Shown: in pieces, positions 1 to 8,985 of the stretch | Position numbering within the stretch: the first letter of the stretch is position 1 | How the letters are laid out: every line of letters starts with the position of its first letter | Assembly (NCBI RefSeq): GCF_000259075.1 | Contig: NZ_AJKI01000007.1 | Span: 62,001 to 126,000, forward strand | Direction of reading: 5' to 3' | Length of the DNA stretch: 64,000 nucleotides | Origin: Marinilabilia salmonicolor JCM 21150 | Lineage (GTDB): Bacteria; Bacteroidota; Bacteroidia; Bacteroidales; Marinilabiliaceae | Program-made: the position numbers and the translations under genes | Notes under the pieces: generated by a model | What the model was told of the DNA's origin: nothing | Database searches by the model: none | What the model saw: only the letters and a program-made list of their open reading frames with translations

Positions 1-944
1 ATTCCCCGTGCCATATAAAATATGGCAAGTACGGGCAGGAAAAATATGGCTGTATGAGTGAAGCCTGCTGCAATGAATCCTCCTGTAATAATGATGCTGG
101 TGCTTAAAACAGTTACCTTTTTTCCCATTTTTCGTTCCAACTTTGATGAAAAAAGAGTTACCGTACCTACCAGAAGGTTCAGTCCGGTAGCTGTCCCTCC
201 AATAAACAATTCGGTGAAACCAAATTCATGGAGTTTTAGCTGATAAACCCATGCCATGGTTAATGTGGAAGTGCCTATGATTGAGGAATAAATGAGGTTC
301 CATCTCAATCGGTTGTTCTTTATTAAGGCATATTTTACCACGTTCAGAATATCGATGAATCCGGGGCGTTTTCGTTTTTCAATTCGCGGAGGTTCCAGTA
401 AGGTTAGTGCTGCCGGAATTCCGATGAATGCAATACCGGTTTGAAAATAGAAAGGCAGATGAAGACTGATTTCAGCCAATGCTCCACCGGCCAGTCCTGC
501 CAACGCTTCAGAGTAATTTCCAATGGAAAAATTGAGTCCTTCGTATTTTAGATATTTATGACTTTTCCCGTCGGCTTTAAGAGAATCGAAAAGCATAGCC
601 GAATCTGACCCTGAGATAAAACTCTGACCTATACCCAATGTCATTTCGGCGGCCATGAAAATCCAGTATCCTGTGCCCACCGAATAAAAAATAAATCCCA
701 TGGTACCCAGTATTGTTCCCAATATCAGAGTGAATTTACGTCCCAGAATATCAGCCAGATACCCGGATGGAACTTCAAATATTACAATGCTGATGCTGTA
801 AATGGCCTTGAGTTGAAATGCTTCTTCATGGGTAAGTCCGGAATCTTTGTAAAAGAGCATTATGATTGGCATGGTCAGCATAAACCATTTGGCAATCTTT
901 ATGATGTATAATCGGAGGATATTTCTGCTGAAAGTTCTGTGCAT
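1..944 (-). CDS. MFS transporter, 3' end outside the window
   Basis: This is a multi-pass inner-membrane permease of the major facilitator superfamily; the substrate cannot be told. Reading the minus strand from ATG at 944 gives 314 uninterrupted codons running off the window edge. Predicted membrane segments alternate with short loops. The loop after the second segment (about residues 60-70) reads GYLADILGRK, the MFS motif A (G-x3-D-x2-G-R-K). A charged loop near residue 190 (EKRKR) fits the central cytoplasmic loop between the two six-helix halves. The overlapping ATG at 948 opens a frame that stops after 16 codons, so 944 is preferred. A promoter lies just upstream at 963-994, leaving a leader of about 12 nt. 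The gene is divergent from asnA. Confidence 0.85.
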   Translation of the reverse strand, partial: MHRTFSRNILRLYIIKIAKWFMLTMPIIMLFYKDSGLTHEEAFQLKAIYSISIVIFEVPSGYLADILGRKFTLILGTILGTMGFIFYSVGTGYWIFMAAEMTLGIGQSFISGSDSAMLFDSLKADGKSHKYLKYEGLNFSIGNYSEALAGLAGGALAEISLHLPFYFQTGIAFIGIPAALTLLEPPRIEKRKRPGFIDILNVVKYALIKNNRLRWNLIYSSIIGTSTLTMAWVYQLKLHEFGFTELFIGGTATGLNLLVGTVTLFSSKLERKMGKKVTVLSTSIIITGGFIAAGFTHTAIFFLPVLAIFYMARG

Positions 945-962
945 TGCATTTTATTTGCCCGC

Positions 963-994
963 CAAAGGTAAAGAATTCACAAGTATTATAACAA
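963..994 (-). promoter_or_regulatory. Bacteroidota-type promoter of the MFS gene
   Basis: On the minus strand TACCTTTG (963-970) matches the -7 element TAnnTTTG, and TTG (992-994) lies 21 nt upstream as a partial -33 element. Transcription would start about 7 nt after the box, just ahead of the ATG at 944. Confidence 0.6.
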
Positions 995-1104
995 TTGGTT
1001 TCAAAAAAAGAGTTTTGCTTTCAATCAGTCAATAAATATTGTCGTAATAATAATAAAATGATAAAAAAAGTCCCCTAAAATTTTTTAATTGTAATTTAAC
1101 CGTG

Positions 1105-1112
1105 TAATTTTG
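1105..1112 (+). promoter_or_regulatory. -7 element upstream of asnA
   Basis: TAATTTTG matches TAnnTTTG and lies 38 nt before the asnA ATG. No good TTTG is seen at the expected -33 distance, so this is a partial promoter call. Confidence 0.45.
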
Positions 1113-1150
1113 TAAAGAAAACAAAAGTTGACCTTGTATTTTTTTGTATT

Positions 1151-2191
1151 ATGATAGATAATTTATTCATTCCCAGAGGGTACCGTCCTTTGTTGGATTT
1201 GAAACAAACTGAACATGCCATCACGGTCGTTAAGGATGCTTTTCAGTCCGGATTGTCTTCCGAGTTGAGACTGCGCAGGGTTACCGCTCCGTTATTTGTA
1301 TTAAAGGGGACGGGAATTAATGACGATCTCAATGGAATAGAGCGGCCGGTCACTTTCCCGGTAAAAGATCTGGGAGACAGGGAAGCCGAGATTGTTCACA
1401 GTCTGGCCAAATGGAAGCGGATGGTTCTGACCGATTATGATATTGAGCCCGGTTATGGAATCTATACCGATATGAATGCCATCCGGCCCGATGAAGTGCT
1501 GGATAATACTCACTCAATATATGTGGATCAGTGGGACTGGGAGAGACACATTACGAAGGAGGAGCGCAATGCAAAATTCCTGAGAAAGGTTGTTCGGAGT
1601 ATTTATGAGGTTATAAAACGTACCGAATTTATTCTTTATGAGAAATATCCGCAGTTGACTCCTTTGCTTCCTTCAAAGATCCATTTTATTCACAGCGAAG
1701 AGTTATTGCAGATGTATCCCGACCTGACTGCCAAGGAGAGAGAGGATGCTATTTGTAAAAAATACGGGGCTGTGTTTTTGAGTGGAATCGGGGGGGATCT
1801 CTCCAACGGAGAACCGCATGACGGCAGAGCTCCGGATTATGATGACTGGATTTCGGAAGATGGCGAAGGCTTTCAGGGGCTGAATGGTGATATTTTGCTG
1901 TGGAACCCGGTGCTCGAAAAAGCTTTTGAAATTTCCTCCATGGGAATCCGTGTTGATGCTGAGGCTTTGAATAATCAGTTGAAAGAAAAGAATTGTGAAA
2001 ATCGCAAGGAATTCCTTTTTCATAAAAGATTGCTCAATGATGAATTCCCCCTGAGTATTGGTGGTGGAATCGGACAGTCTCGCCTGTGTATGTATTTTTT
2101 ACGGAAAGCACACATCGGAGAGATTCAATCAAGTATCTGGTCCGATGAAATGAGAAGAGTTTGCAATGAAAACAATATTCCGATTGTCTGA
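1151..2191 (+). CDS. asnA: Aspartate--ammonia ligase (asparagine synthetase A)
   Basis: Makes L-asparagine from aspartate, ammonia and ATP in the cytosol; AsnA belongs to the class II aminoacyl-tRNA-synthetase fold. The 346 residues are close to the usual 330-350. Family segments run throughout: the N-terminal VTAPLFV stretch near residue 45, the FPVKDL stretch near 70, AKWKRM near 87, the WDWERH stretch near 128, and a C-terminal GGGIGQSRLCM block near 305-315, which corresponds to class II motif 3. The start ATG has no Shine-Dalgarno sequence, as is normal in this phylum. A -7 box lies 38 nt upstream and a strong hairpin with a short U-run follows the stop, so the gene is probably transcribed alone. 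Confidence 0.95.
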   Translation: MIDNLFIPRGYRPLLDLKQTEHAITVVKDAFQSGLSSELRLRRVTAPLFVLKGTGINDDLNGIERPVTFPVKDLGDREAEIVHSLAKWKRMVLTDYDIEPGYGIYTDMNAIRPDEVLDNTHSIYVDQWDWERHITKEERNAKFLRKVVRSIYEVIKRTEFILYEKYPQLTPLLPSKIHFIHSEELLQMYPDLTAKEREDAICKKYGAVFLSGIGGDLSNGEPHDGRAPDYDDWISEDGEGFQGLNGDILLWNPVLEKAFEISSMGIRVDAEALNNQLKEKNCENRKEFLFHKRLLNDEFPLSIGGGIGQSRLCMYFLRKAHIGEIQSSIWSDEMRRVCNENNIPIV

Positions 2192-2231
2192 ATGTCGGTT
2201 TGTTTTAAATAATCACTAATTTCGAAGTATT

Positions 2232-2274
2232 AATCCCTGAAGTACCTGAGATAGGGTGTTTCAGGGATTTGTTT
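2232..2274 (+). terminator. Probable intrinsic terminator after asnA
   Basis: Arms AATCCCTGAA (2232-2241) and TTCAGGGATT (2260-2269) are perfectly complementary and are followed by TGTTT. The U-run is weak, so termination may be partial and allow read-through into the threonine genes. Confidence 0.6.
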
Positions 2275-2277
2275 AAC

Positions 2278-2305
2278 GCCGCTCCTACGGGCTCGCAGGA
2301 GCGGC
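2278..2305 (+). repeat. GC-rich perfect hairpin before the threonine genes
   Basis: GCCGCTCCT (2278-2286) pairs exactly with AGGAGCGGC (2297-2305) around a 10-nt loop. It ends 20 nt before the start codon of the homoserine kinase candidate and has no U-run. It may be a REP-like intergenic palindrome or an element affecting translation of the next gene. Confidence 0.6.
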
Positions 2306-2325
2306 AATATTAAACCTTGAAAACT

Positions 2326-3528
2326 ATGAAGTATATCGTAGTATTGGCCGATGGGATGGCTGACAACCCAATTCCCGAATGGGACAATAAAACCCCGTTG
2401 ATGGCGGCTCACAAACCGGTAATGGATGAGCTTTGTGCTCAGGGACAAACGGGATTGTTAAAATCGATCCCTGTAGGGTTGCATCCGGGTAGTGAAATCG
2501 CTAATATGAATATTTTGGGCTTTGATCCACGCAAATATTTTCCGGGACGGGGCGTTCTCGAAGCTGCTGCTTTGCAGGTTCCGATCCGAGATAATGAATT
2601 GGTTTTCAGGTGCAATCTGGTGACTATTGAGGATAATAAACTGATGAATCACTCGGCAGGTCATATTTCCAACGACGAAGCCGGTGAATTGATTACCTAT
2701 CTTAATGCCAAATTGCATACTGAAGGAGTTCGGTTCCATCAGGGGGTCAGCTATCGTAACCTGATGATGCTGGAAGATGGGAAAACCGGTGTTTTTTGCA
2801 GGCCTCCGCATGATCATCCCGGTGAAAATCTGGAGGATTTGTTACCCGTTGCTGAAGGGGCAGCGGATAAAACAGCCAGGCGACTTCGTCTGTTAATAAA
2901 GCATTCGATTGAGATTCTGAGTAATCATCCTATTAACAAGAAAAGAATTAAAGAAGGAAAAGCACCGGCCAATGCTATCTGGCCCTGGTCGCCAGGTAAG
3001 CCCGGAGGATTTCCTACGTTTGAAGAACGCTGGGGGATTAAGTCGGGTGCGGTAATTTCTGCGGTTGACCTGATCCGGGGAATTGGTGGAATGGCCGGTC
3101 TGGAGAATATTTATGTAGAGGGAGCTACCGGTTTGTTTGATACCAACTATGAAGGGAAAGCAGCGGCAGCCGTTAATGCACTTCAGAAGGTGGATTTCGT
3201 ATTCTTACATGTAGAAGCGGCGGATGAAGCAGGCCATGAAGGAGATAAAGATTTGAAAAAGAAGGTTGTTGAGGACTTTGACCGACGTCTTTTGAAACCC
3301 TTGTGGCAGGGCATTCAGGGGCTTCATGAGGATGTGGCACTGGCATTGTTGCCTGACCATCCAACTCCGTGTGCGTTGCGTACACATACCTCAGATCCGG
3401 TACCGTTTTTTATTGTTAAACCGGGATTAGCTTCGGATGATGTTCAAACTTTTGATGAATTTTCGGTAAAAGAGGGGGCGCTGGGGATGCTTTCTGATGG
3501 TGAGGTATTGGAGAAATTGTTTGAGTAA
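2326..3528 (+). CDS. Proposed homoserine kinase, cofactor-independent phosphoglycerate-mutase (ApgM) family
   Basis: Member of the alkaline-phosphatase-like metalloenzyme family of archaeal-type phosphoglycerate mutases. In Bacteroidota this subfamily sits beside thrC and is annotated as a proposed homoserine kinase; the role here is inferred from that and from the neighbour. The N-terminal metal-binding segment VVLADGMADN covers residues 5-14. The block ILGFDPRKYFPGRG near residue 62 is typical of ApgM, and C-terminal HVEAADEAGHEGD and DHPTP supply further metal ligands. ATG at 2326 is preferred over an upstream TTG at 2317 because MKYIVVLADG is the family N-terminus; this gives 400 residues. 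thrC begins 29 nt after the stop, so the two are very likely co-transcribed. Confidence 0.85.
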   Translation: MKYIVVLADGMADNPIPEWDNKTPLMAAHKPVMDELCAQGQTGLLKSIPVGLHPGSEIANMNILGFDPRKYFPGRGVLEAAALQVPIRDNELVFRCNLVTIEDNKLMNHSAGHISNDEAGELITYLNAKLHTEGVRFHQGVSYRNLMMLEDGKTGVFCRPPHDHPGENLEDLLPVAEGAADKTARRLRLLIKHSIEILSNHPINKKRIKEGKAPANAIWPWSPGKPGGFPTFEERWGIKSGAVISAVDLIRGIGGMAGLENIYVEGATGLFDTNYEGKAAAAVNALQKVDFVFLHVEAADEAGHEGDKDLKKKVVEDFDRRLLKPLWQGIQGLHEDVALALLPDHPTPCALRTHTSDPVPFFIVKPGLASDDVQTFDEFSVKEGALGMLSDGEVLEKLFE

Positions 3529-3557
3529 CTTATTGTTAATTATTGTATCTTAGGTAT

Positions 3558-4859
3558 ATGCAATTTAAAAGTTTGGGAAATAACCGGCAAATCGTTTCAT
3601 TGCCGGAAGCTGTTTTCAAAGGACTTGCCGATGATGGAAGTCTTTTTATGCCGGAGGAGATTCCGACCTTATCGGATGATTTTTTTGATAAATTACAGGA
3701 GATGTCTCTGTCCGAAATAGCTTTTTCTGTTTTGAAACCTTTTCTTGGTGAAGATCTGGGAGCTGACGAACTGAAAGAGATGGTGGAGAGCACTTTTTCT
3801 TTTCCCATCCCGTTGAAGCCGGTTGATGAACGAATTCAGGTACTGGAATTGTTTCACGGACCCACTCAGGCTTTTAAGGATGTGGGCGCACGATTTTTGT
3901 CGCGATTGATGAGTCGGCTACATCCTGTAACCGAAAAAAAAATGGTGGTACTTACAGCGACTTCCGGTGATACCGGAGGAGCAGTGGCACACGGATTTTA
4001 CAAGGTTCCGGGTATCGATGTGGTGGTATTGTATCCCGATGGAAAAATTAGTCCTTACCAACAGAATCAGATGACCAGTCTGGGCCATAATATTCACGCC
4101 ATTGCAGTAGATGGTGCGTTTGATGATTGTCAGCGTTTAGTGAAGCAGGCTTTTAACGATCGTAGTCTCAGACAGGATGTGGCGGTTACTTCTGCCAATT
4201 CAATTAATCTGGGACGTTTGCTTCCACAGATGGTTTATTATTTCCAGGGTGTTGCCCGTATCATGGAACAAAACGGGCAGAAACCCCCGGTTGTTTGTGT
4301 ACCCAGTGGTAATTTTGGCAACATTACTGCGGCTGTGCTGGCCCACAGAATGGGACTTCCTGTGAAGCGTTTTGTTGCGGCAACCAATGTCAATGATGTG
4401 GTGCCACGGTTCCTGAATTCGGGAAATTATGAGCCAAAAGATACCATTGTGACTCTTGCCAATGCCATGGATGTGGGAGATCCCAGCAACTGGCCCAGAC
4501 TTTTCGAATTGTACAATCAGGATACTGATAAAATAAAAAAAGAGATTGCGGCAACGGTGGTCAATGACAGGGAAATACAAGAGACCATAAAAACTGTTTT
4601 TTCAAAAAACAGCTATTTGTTAGATCCTCACTCGGCAACAGGTTATCTGGGTTTATCACGCGAGTTGAAAGGCGAGGAGTCCGGATTTTTTGTTTCCACC
4701 GCTCACCCGGTAAAGTTTTTGGAAACAATTGAGGCTGTACTTCCCGATGAAGCTCTTAAGATAAAGAGGGAGTTTGGAGATGCATTTGAGGCAAAAGGAA
4801 CCCATGAAACCATGAATTCCTCTTACAAAGAGTTGAAGGAATACTTATTGAAGTTGTGA
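3558..4859 (+). CDS. thrC: Threonine synthase
   Basis: PLP enzyme that converts O-phosphohomoserine to threonine, the last step of the pathway. The protein has 433 residues when started at ATG 3558; a TTG at 3543 would add five residues with no family support. The PLP lysine is K107 in HGPTQAFKDVG, the threonine-synthase signature. TATSGDTGGA near residue 138 and PSGNFGN near 252 provide cofactor and substrate contacts. The size fits the longer clade typical of E. coli and Bacteroidota. It follows the PGM-like kinase by 29 nt; aspartokinase/homoserine dehydrogenase lies about 25 kb away, so the pathway genes are split. Confidence 0.95.
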   Translation: MQFKSLGNNRQIVSLPEAVFKGLADDGSLFMPEEIPTLSDDFFDKLQEMSLSEIAFSVLKPFLGEDLGADELKEMVESTFSFPIPLKPVDERIQVLELFHGPTQAFKDVGARFLSRLMSRLHPVTEKKMVVLTATSGDTGGAVAHGFYKVPGIDVVVLYPDGKISPYQQNQMTSLGHNIHAIAVDGAFDDCQRLVKQAFNDRSLRQDVAVTSANSINLGRLLPQMVYYFQGVARIMEQNGQKPPVVCVPSGNFGNITAAVLAHRMGLPVKRFVAATNVNDVVPRFLNSGNYEPKDTIVTLANAMDVGDPSNWPRLFELYNQDTDKIKKEIAATVVNDREIQETIKTVFSKNSYLLDPHSATGYLGLSRELKGEESGFFVSTAHPVKFLETIEAVLPDEALKIKREFGDAFEAKGTHETMNSSYKELKEYLLKL

Positions 4860-4981
4860 AATGTTGCTTTTTTTATATAAATTTAAGGTTTGGCCTGCTT
4901 TTTGTTTTCATTTAAACTCAAAAAGGCTATTTTTACAGCCGGAAGAAAAAGAGAAATCCAAACATTAAATTAGATTACGTT

Positions 4982-5626
4982 ATGAAGTACTTATTGACAG
5001 TAAGTTTTGTGTTGTTTGCACTTGCAGGAAGTGTGTTTGCCCAGGATAAAACAGCGGCAGATTATAAGAATGAAGGAAATGACGCCCTGAGAAATAAAGA
5101 CTATCAGAAAGCCCTTGAGCTTTATGAGCAGTCGGTTGCAAACTGGGAAGAAGGAGAACCTCTGGAAGATGCAATGCTTTACAATATGGCTACATCTGCC
5201 CGTCGTATTGAAAACTATGAAAAAGCAATTAAGTATTATGAAATGACAAAGGAGCAGGGCTTCCGTCCTGACATTTCTGCCTATTACATTGCTTTTTCGT
5301 ACAATAAGCTGGATCAAGAGAAGGAAATGGAAAGCTTTCTTGTGGATGCCGTTGAGGAATTTAGTACAAGTAAATATGTAGGTCATATGAAGAAAATGCT
5401 TGTGACTTACTATCTTAAGAAAGGTTCTGAGCCCTATAATGAGGCTTCTCAGATTCTTGCCTCAGCGCAAAATGCGGATCCTTCTCAGTACGATGAGATC
5501 AATGCCCGTGCTAACGAAGCATTTTCGAATGCCAAACCCTGGTTTGAGAAAGTATTGAAGTATGATGCTGACAATGCCAGCGCTAAAGCTTCATTGCAGG
5601 AAATTAATAACAGACTTGCTCAATAA
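4982..5626 (+). CDS. Secreted TPR-repeat protein
   Basis: Periplasmic or outer-membrane-associated protein of 214 residues. The first 21 residues form a clear signal peptide: two charged or polar residues, a hydrophobic core and SVFA-Q as the cleavage site. The mature part is helical with at least two tetratricopeptide units, at about residues 24-60 (YKNEGNDALRNKDYQKALEL) and 61-98 (YNMATSARRIENYEKAIKYYE), followed by weaker repeats. TPRs bind partner proteins, but no partner is indicated by the context. It starts 122 nt after thrC with no terminator between, yet is probably independent. A strong terminator follows. It resembles in layout the TPR protein at 11553-12704. Confidence 0.85.
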   Translation: MKYLLTVSFVLFALAGSVFAQDKTAADYKNEGNDALRNKDYQKALELYEQSVANWEEGEPLEDAMLYNMATSARRIENYEKAIKYYEMTKEQGFRPDISAYYIAFSYNKLDQEKEMESFLVDAVEEFSTSKYVGHMKKMLVTYYLKKGSEPYNEASQILASAQNADPSQYDEINARANEAFSNAKPWFEKVLKYDADNASAKASLQEINNRLAQ

Positions 5627-5646
5627 ATCAGAGCATAGTTCTTGCA

Positions 5647-5697
5647 TAAAAAGACGGGTGGTTCAATTTTGATGTTGAACTACCCGTCTTTTTTTAT
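5647..5697 (+). terminator. Intrinsic terminator after the TPR gene
   Basis: The stem starting GACGGGTGGTTCAA (5652-5665) pairs with TTGAACTACCCGTC (5675-5688) with one G-U pair and is followed by a run of seven T. An A-run precedes the stem, so it could also act on the other strand. Confidence 0.9.
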
Positions 5698-5699
5698 AT

Positions 5700-5822
5700 C
5701 CTGCTTCTTTTACCTATCATATATACATAAAACAGATAAGATGTACACAGACTGAAAGCCTGGGGCAACGCCCATGCTATTGCTAAAAAACCGTCGCCTA
5801 TTTTAAAACACAACCTCGCTTT
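5700..5822. repeat. Dispersed intergenic repeat, copy A
   Basis: About 120 nt with clear but diverged similarity to 39979-40095. Shared blocks, in the same order, are CCTGCTT, TACATAA, GATGT, CTGAAAGCCTG, a short palindrome, GGCTATT/GCTATTG-like sequence and TTTTAAAA followed by C-AACA/C-AACC. The internal palindrome here is GGGCAACGCCC. The rest of the gap to 6105 has no ORF, RNA or promoter I can support. Confidence 0.55.
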
Positions 5823-6105
5823 GTTAAATTAGTAGTATGTATTCTCCGAAATGAAAAAAGTCGCGCTTTCAGAACGACTAATTTATTGACTTCGTCGAAC
5901 TTCGTTTCATCAATTAATTTCTGATGACCGGCTTAAAGGGAAAGAATTTAATGCAATATTTATCATGTTTTGATAAATATTGCATACAAGGGGTTATCTA
6001 TGTGCTTTGATAATCCTTGTCATAATCAGTTTGTTGTGAAACGGAGTTGTTTCATTAGGTACCAATGATGAAACTTTGCAGAATCAAATGGATGGGGTAT
6101 AGAAT

Positions 6106-6137
6106 AAAAAAGGGCTGTCTCACATTGGAAACAGCCC
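6106..6137 (-). terminator. Intrinsic terminator of clpC
   Basis: On the minus strand GGGCTGT (plus 6131-6137) pairs with ACAGCCC (plus 6112-6118) around a 12-nt loop and is followed by six T (plus 6106-6111). It lies 24 nt past the clpC stop. Confidence 0.85.
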
Positions 6138-6160
6138 CATTAATTGATATCTGCTATGTT

Positions 6161-8731
6161 TTAATTTTTACTGGCTTGTTTTGATTGTTCTTCTGCATCG
6201 TCGGATTTTTTTCCGCCTTTTTTAGGAAATTTCACAATGCGGGTGGTTACCTGCTCGTTTTCCTTGTCAAATCCAACTTCAATGGCATCACCTTCAGAAA
6301 TACTTGCCTGAATGATCACTTCTGCCATCTCATCTTCGAGGTATTTCTGTATTGCCCGTCTTAAAGGTCTGGCACCATATTGAACATCAAATCCTTTGGC
6401 TGCAATAAAATCTTTAGCCTCTTCCGATAACTCCAGCTTGTAACCCAGTGATTCCACGCGTTGATACAGACCTTTTAGTTCAATATCAATAATCTTACGG
6501 ATATCCTCTTTTTCCAGACTGTTGAAAATCACAACATCATCAATCCTGTTGAGGAATTCGGGGGCAAAGGCTTTTTTGAGGGCTTTTTCAATAACACTTT
6601 TGGCATGTTCTCCATCGGTAGCCTGATTGGCGGTTGAAAAACCAATTCCCCGTCCGAAATCCTTCAGTTCGCGGGTACCTATATTGGAGGTCATTATTAT
6701 TATGGTGTTTTTAAAGTCCACCCGGCGTCCCAAACTATCGGTCAGACGTCCCTCATCGAGTACCTGAAGCAGAATGTTGAATACATCGGGGTGTGCCTTT
6801 TCTATTTCATCAAGTAAAACTACTGAATAGGGGCGACGACGTACTTTTTCTGTCAGCTGGCCACCTTCTTCATAACCAATATACCCCGGAGGAGCTCCCA
6901 CGAGTCTGGAGACACTGAACTTCTCCATATATTCACTCATATCAATTCTGATGAGTGCCTCAGTTGTATCAAAAAGATATTGGGCAAGAATTTTGGCCAG
7001 ATGGGTTTTACCCACACCTGTCGGACCCAGAAAAACAAATGAGCCAATGGGGCGGTTTGGATCTTTCAGGCCGGCTCTGTTCCGCTGAATAGCTTTAACT
7101 ATTTTCACAATAGCATCATTCTGCCCTATTACTTTGCCTTTAAGCTGTTCACCCATCTTTAGTAAGCGGGCCCCTTCGGCCTGAGCTACCCTTTGGACAG
7201 GAATACCGGTCATCATGGCAACAACTTCAGCTACTTTTTCGGCATCCACGGTTTCTCTGTGTTGCTGAAGTTCTTCTTCCCACTTCGATTTTGAGCTTTC
7301 CAACTCATCAATAAGTGTCTTTTCCTTATCCCGGAACGAAGCAGCCAGTTCAAAGTTTTGAGCTTTTACGGCTTTAATTTTATTCTCTTTGGTCTCTTCA
7401 ATTTTCTCCTCCAACTGGAGGATTGTTTCCGGAACCACAATATTGCTGATGTGAACACGTGATCCTGCTTCATCCAGTGCATCGATGGCTTTATCCGGAA
7501 GATGACGGTCGGAGATATATCTTTCGGTGAGTTTTACACAAGCCTCGATAGCTTCACCGGTAAAGCTTACATTGTGGTGGTCTTCGTACTTCTCTTTGAT
7601 ATTATTAAGGATTTCGATGGTTTCATCCACAGAGGTGGGCTCAATCATCACTTTTTGGAAACGACGTTCCAAAGCTCCATCCTTTTCAATGTGCTGACGG
7701 TACTCATCCAAAGTGGTTGCACCGATGCATTGAATTTCTCCGCGCGCCAGGGCAGGTTTCAGCATATTGGCCGCATCCAGCGACCCGGTGGCACCACCGG
7801 CACCTACAATGGTATGGATCTCATCAATAAAAAGAATAATGTTCGGATTTTTTGACAACTCGTTAAGAATGGCCTTGATACGCTCCTCAAACTGACCACG
7901 ATATTTAGTGCCGGCAACAATGGATGCCAGGTCCAGGGTTACCACGCGCTTGTCGAAAAGAACACGGGAGACTTTTTTGTCGATGATGCGAAGCGCAAGG
8001 CCTTCAGCAATGGCAGATTTTCCAACTCCCGGTTCTCCAATCAGTACAGGGTTATTTTTCTTCCTGCGACTGAGAATTTGTGCCAGCCTTTCAATTTCAC
8101 GTTCACGTCCCACAATGGGGTCGAGGCGACCTTCTTCAGCAGCCCGCGTAATATCAATTCCAAAGTTGTCCAGTACCGGTGTGTCAGAGCCGGGTTTTCC
8201 TGCACCTGGTTTGCCTCCTTCATGGCCTCCGCCGCCACCTCCCTGTGAGGAAAACGGAGAATCCGCATCATCATCATCAGGCATCTGTGCTTTTCCCTGA
8301 GGCGACATTTGTTCGGCCAGTAAATGAACCTGTTCGTATTTTACATTATAATCATTCATGATTTCAGAAATTGTGCTACTCCTGTCTTTCAGCAAGGCCA
8401 GCAACAGGTGCAGCGTGTTAACTTTGGAGCTTTTTAACGCTCTGGCCTCAAGATGTACCAATTTTAAAATTTGTTCTGTTGATTTTAAAAGAGGTAACTG
8501 GTTGTTATTGTTCAGTGGTGTATGTTCTTTTATTTGTTTCTCGATATTGTCGCGCACATACTCCACATCCACCTTCAGGTGTTCGAGCATCTTAACGGCT
8601 TTACTGTTTGGGTGATTGAGTAATCCCAGCATCAGGTGCTCGGGAGCCAGGAATGGATTTCCCAGCCGTGAAGCCTCCTGACGGCTATAAGAGATTACCT
8701 CTTTTATCTTGGGTGAAAAGTTTAGATCCAT
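6161..8731 (-). CDS. clpC: ATP-dependent Clp protease ATP-binding subunit ClpC
   Basis: Hexameric Hsp100 unfoldase that feeds substrates into ClpP in the cytosol; no clpP lies here. In 856 residues it shows two Clp N-terminal repeats (about 1-140), a Gly-rich linker (about 160-180), AAA+ domain 1 with Walker A GEPGVGKS and Walker B FIDEIH, a UVR-type middle segment (about 440-490, [22 protein letters not shown]), AAA+ domain 2 with Walker A GPTGVGKT and Walker [14 protein letters not shown], and the C-terminal ClpB-D2-small domain. The UVR-like insert and short middle region separate it from ClpB. The Lys- and Glu-rich tail is lineage-specific. It has its own promoter and terminator and is divergent from gyrA. 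Confidence 0.95.
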   Translation of the reverse strand: MDLNFSPKIKEVISYSRQEASRLGNPFLAPEHLMLGLLNHPNSKAVKMLEHLKVDVEYVRDNIEKQIKEHTPLNNNNQLPLLKSTEQILKLVHLEARALKSSKVNTLHLLLALLKDRSSTISEIMNDYNVKYEQVHLLAEQMSPQGKAQMPDDDDADSPFSSQGGGGGGHEGGKPGAGKPGSDTPVLDNFGIDITRAAEEGRLDPIVGREREIERLAQILSRRKKNNPVLIGEPGVGKSAIAEGLALRIIDKKVSRVLFDKRVVTLDLASIVAGTKYRGQFEERIKAILNELSKNPNIILFIDEIHTIVGAGGATGSLDAANMLKPALARGEIQCIGATTLDEYRQHIEKDGALERRFQKVMIEPTSVDETIEILNNIKEKYEDHHNVSFTGEAIEACVKLTERYISDRHLPDKAIDALDEAGSRVHISNIVVPETILQLEEKIEETKENKIKAVKAQNFELAASFRDKEKTLIDELESSKSKWEEELQQHRETVDAEKVAEVVAMMTGIPVQRVAQAEGARLLKMGEQLKGKVIGQNDAIVKIVKAIQRNRAGLKDPNRPIGSFVFLGPTGVGKTHLAKILAQYLFDTTEALIRIDMSEYMEKFSVSRLVGAPPGYIGYEEGGQLTEKVRRRPYSVVLLDEIEKAHPDVFNILLQVLDEGRLTDSLGRRVDFKNTIIIMTSNIGTRELKDFGRGIGFSTANQATDGEHAKSVIEKALKKAFAPEFLNRIDDVVIFNSLEKEDIRKIIDIELKGLYQRVESLGYKLELSEEAKDFIAAKGFDVQYGARPLRRAIQKYLEDEMAEVIIQASISEGDAIEVGFDKENEQVTTRIVKFPKKGGKKSDDAEEQSKQASKN

Positions 8732-8820
8732 AAAGTACCTTTTATAATTATCAGGTTGTTTAATTTACAAAAACTGTGCAATGTTTCATCAGATGTCATA
8801 TTTACAGTTTTTGCTATGCT

Positions 8821-8852
8821 CAAAAATACTATAAAAAGCCTAAAAATCCCAA
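8821..8852 (-). promoter_or_regulatory. Probable clpC promoter
   Basis: On the minus strand TATTTTTG (8821-8828) fits TAnnTTTG, with TTG (8850-8852) 21 nt further upstream. The box is 90 nt before the clpC start codon. No heat-shock CIRCE element or CtsR operator was recognised nearby. Confidence 0.5.
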
Positions 8853-8985
8853 GAACAAAAGGGGATAAAAAACAAGGTCGGTTTTTTTTCGATTCGGGGG
8901 GAAATGCTTAATTTAGGGCGGCGAAAAAAATGGCCCTCAGCTATGGGCATTTTTTCATTTTCAGACTCATCTAAAGACTATCTAA

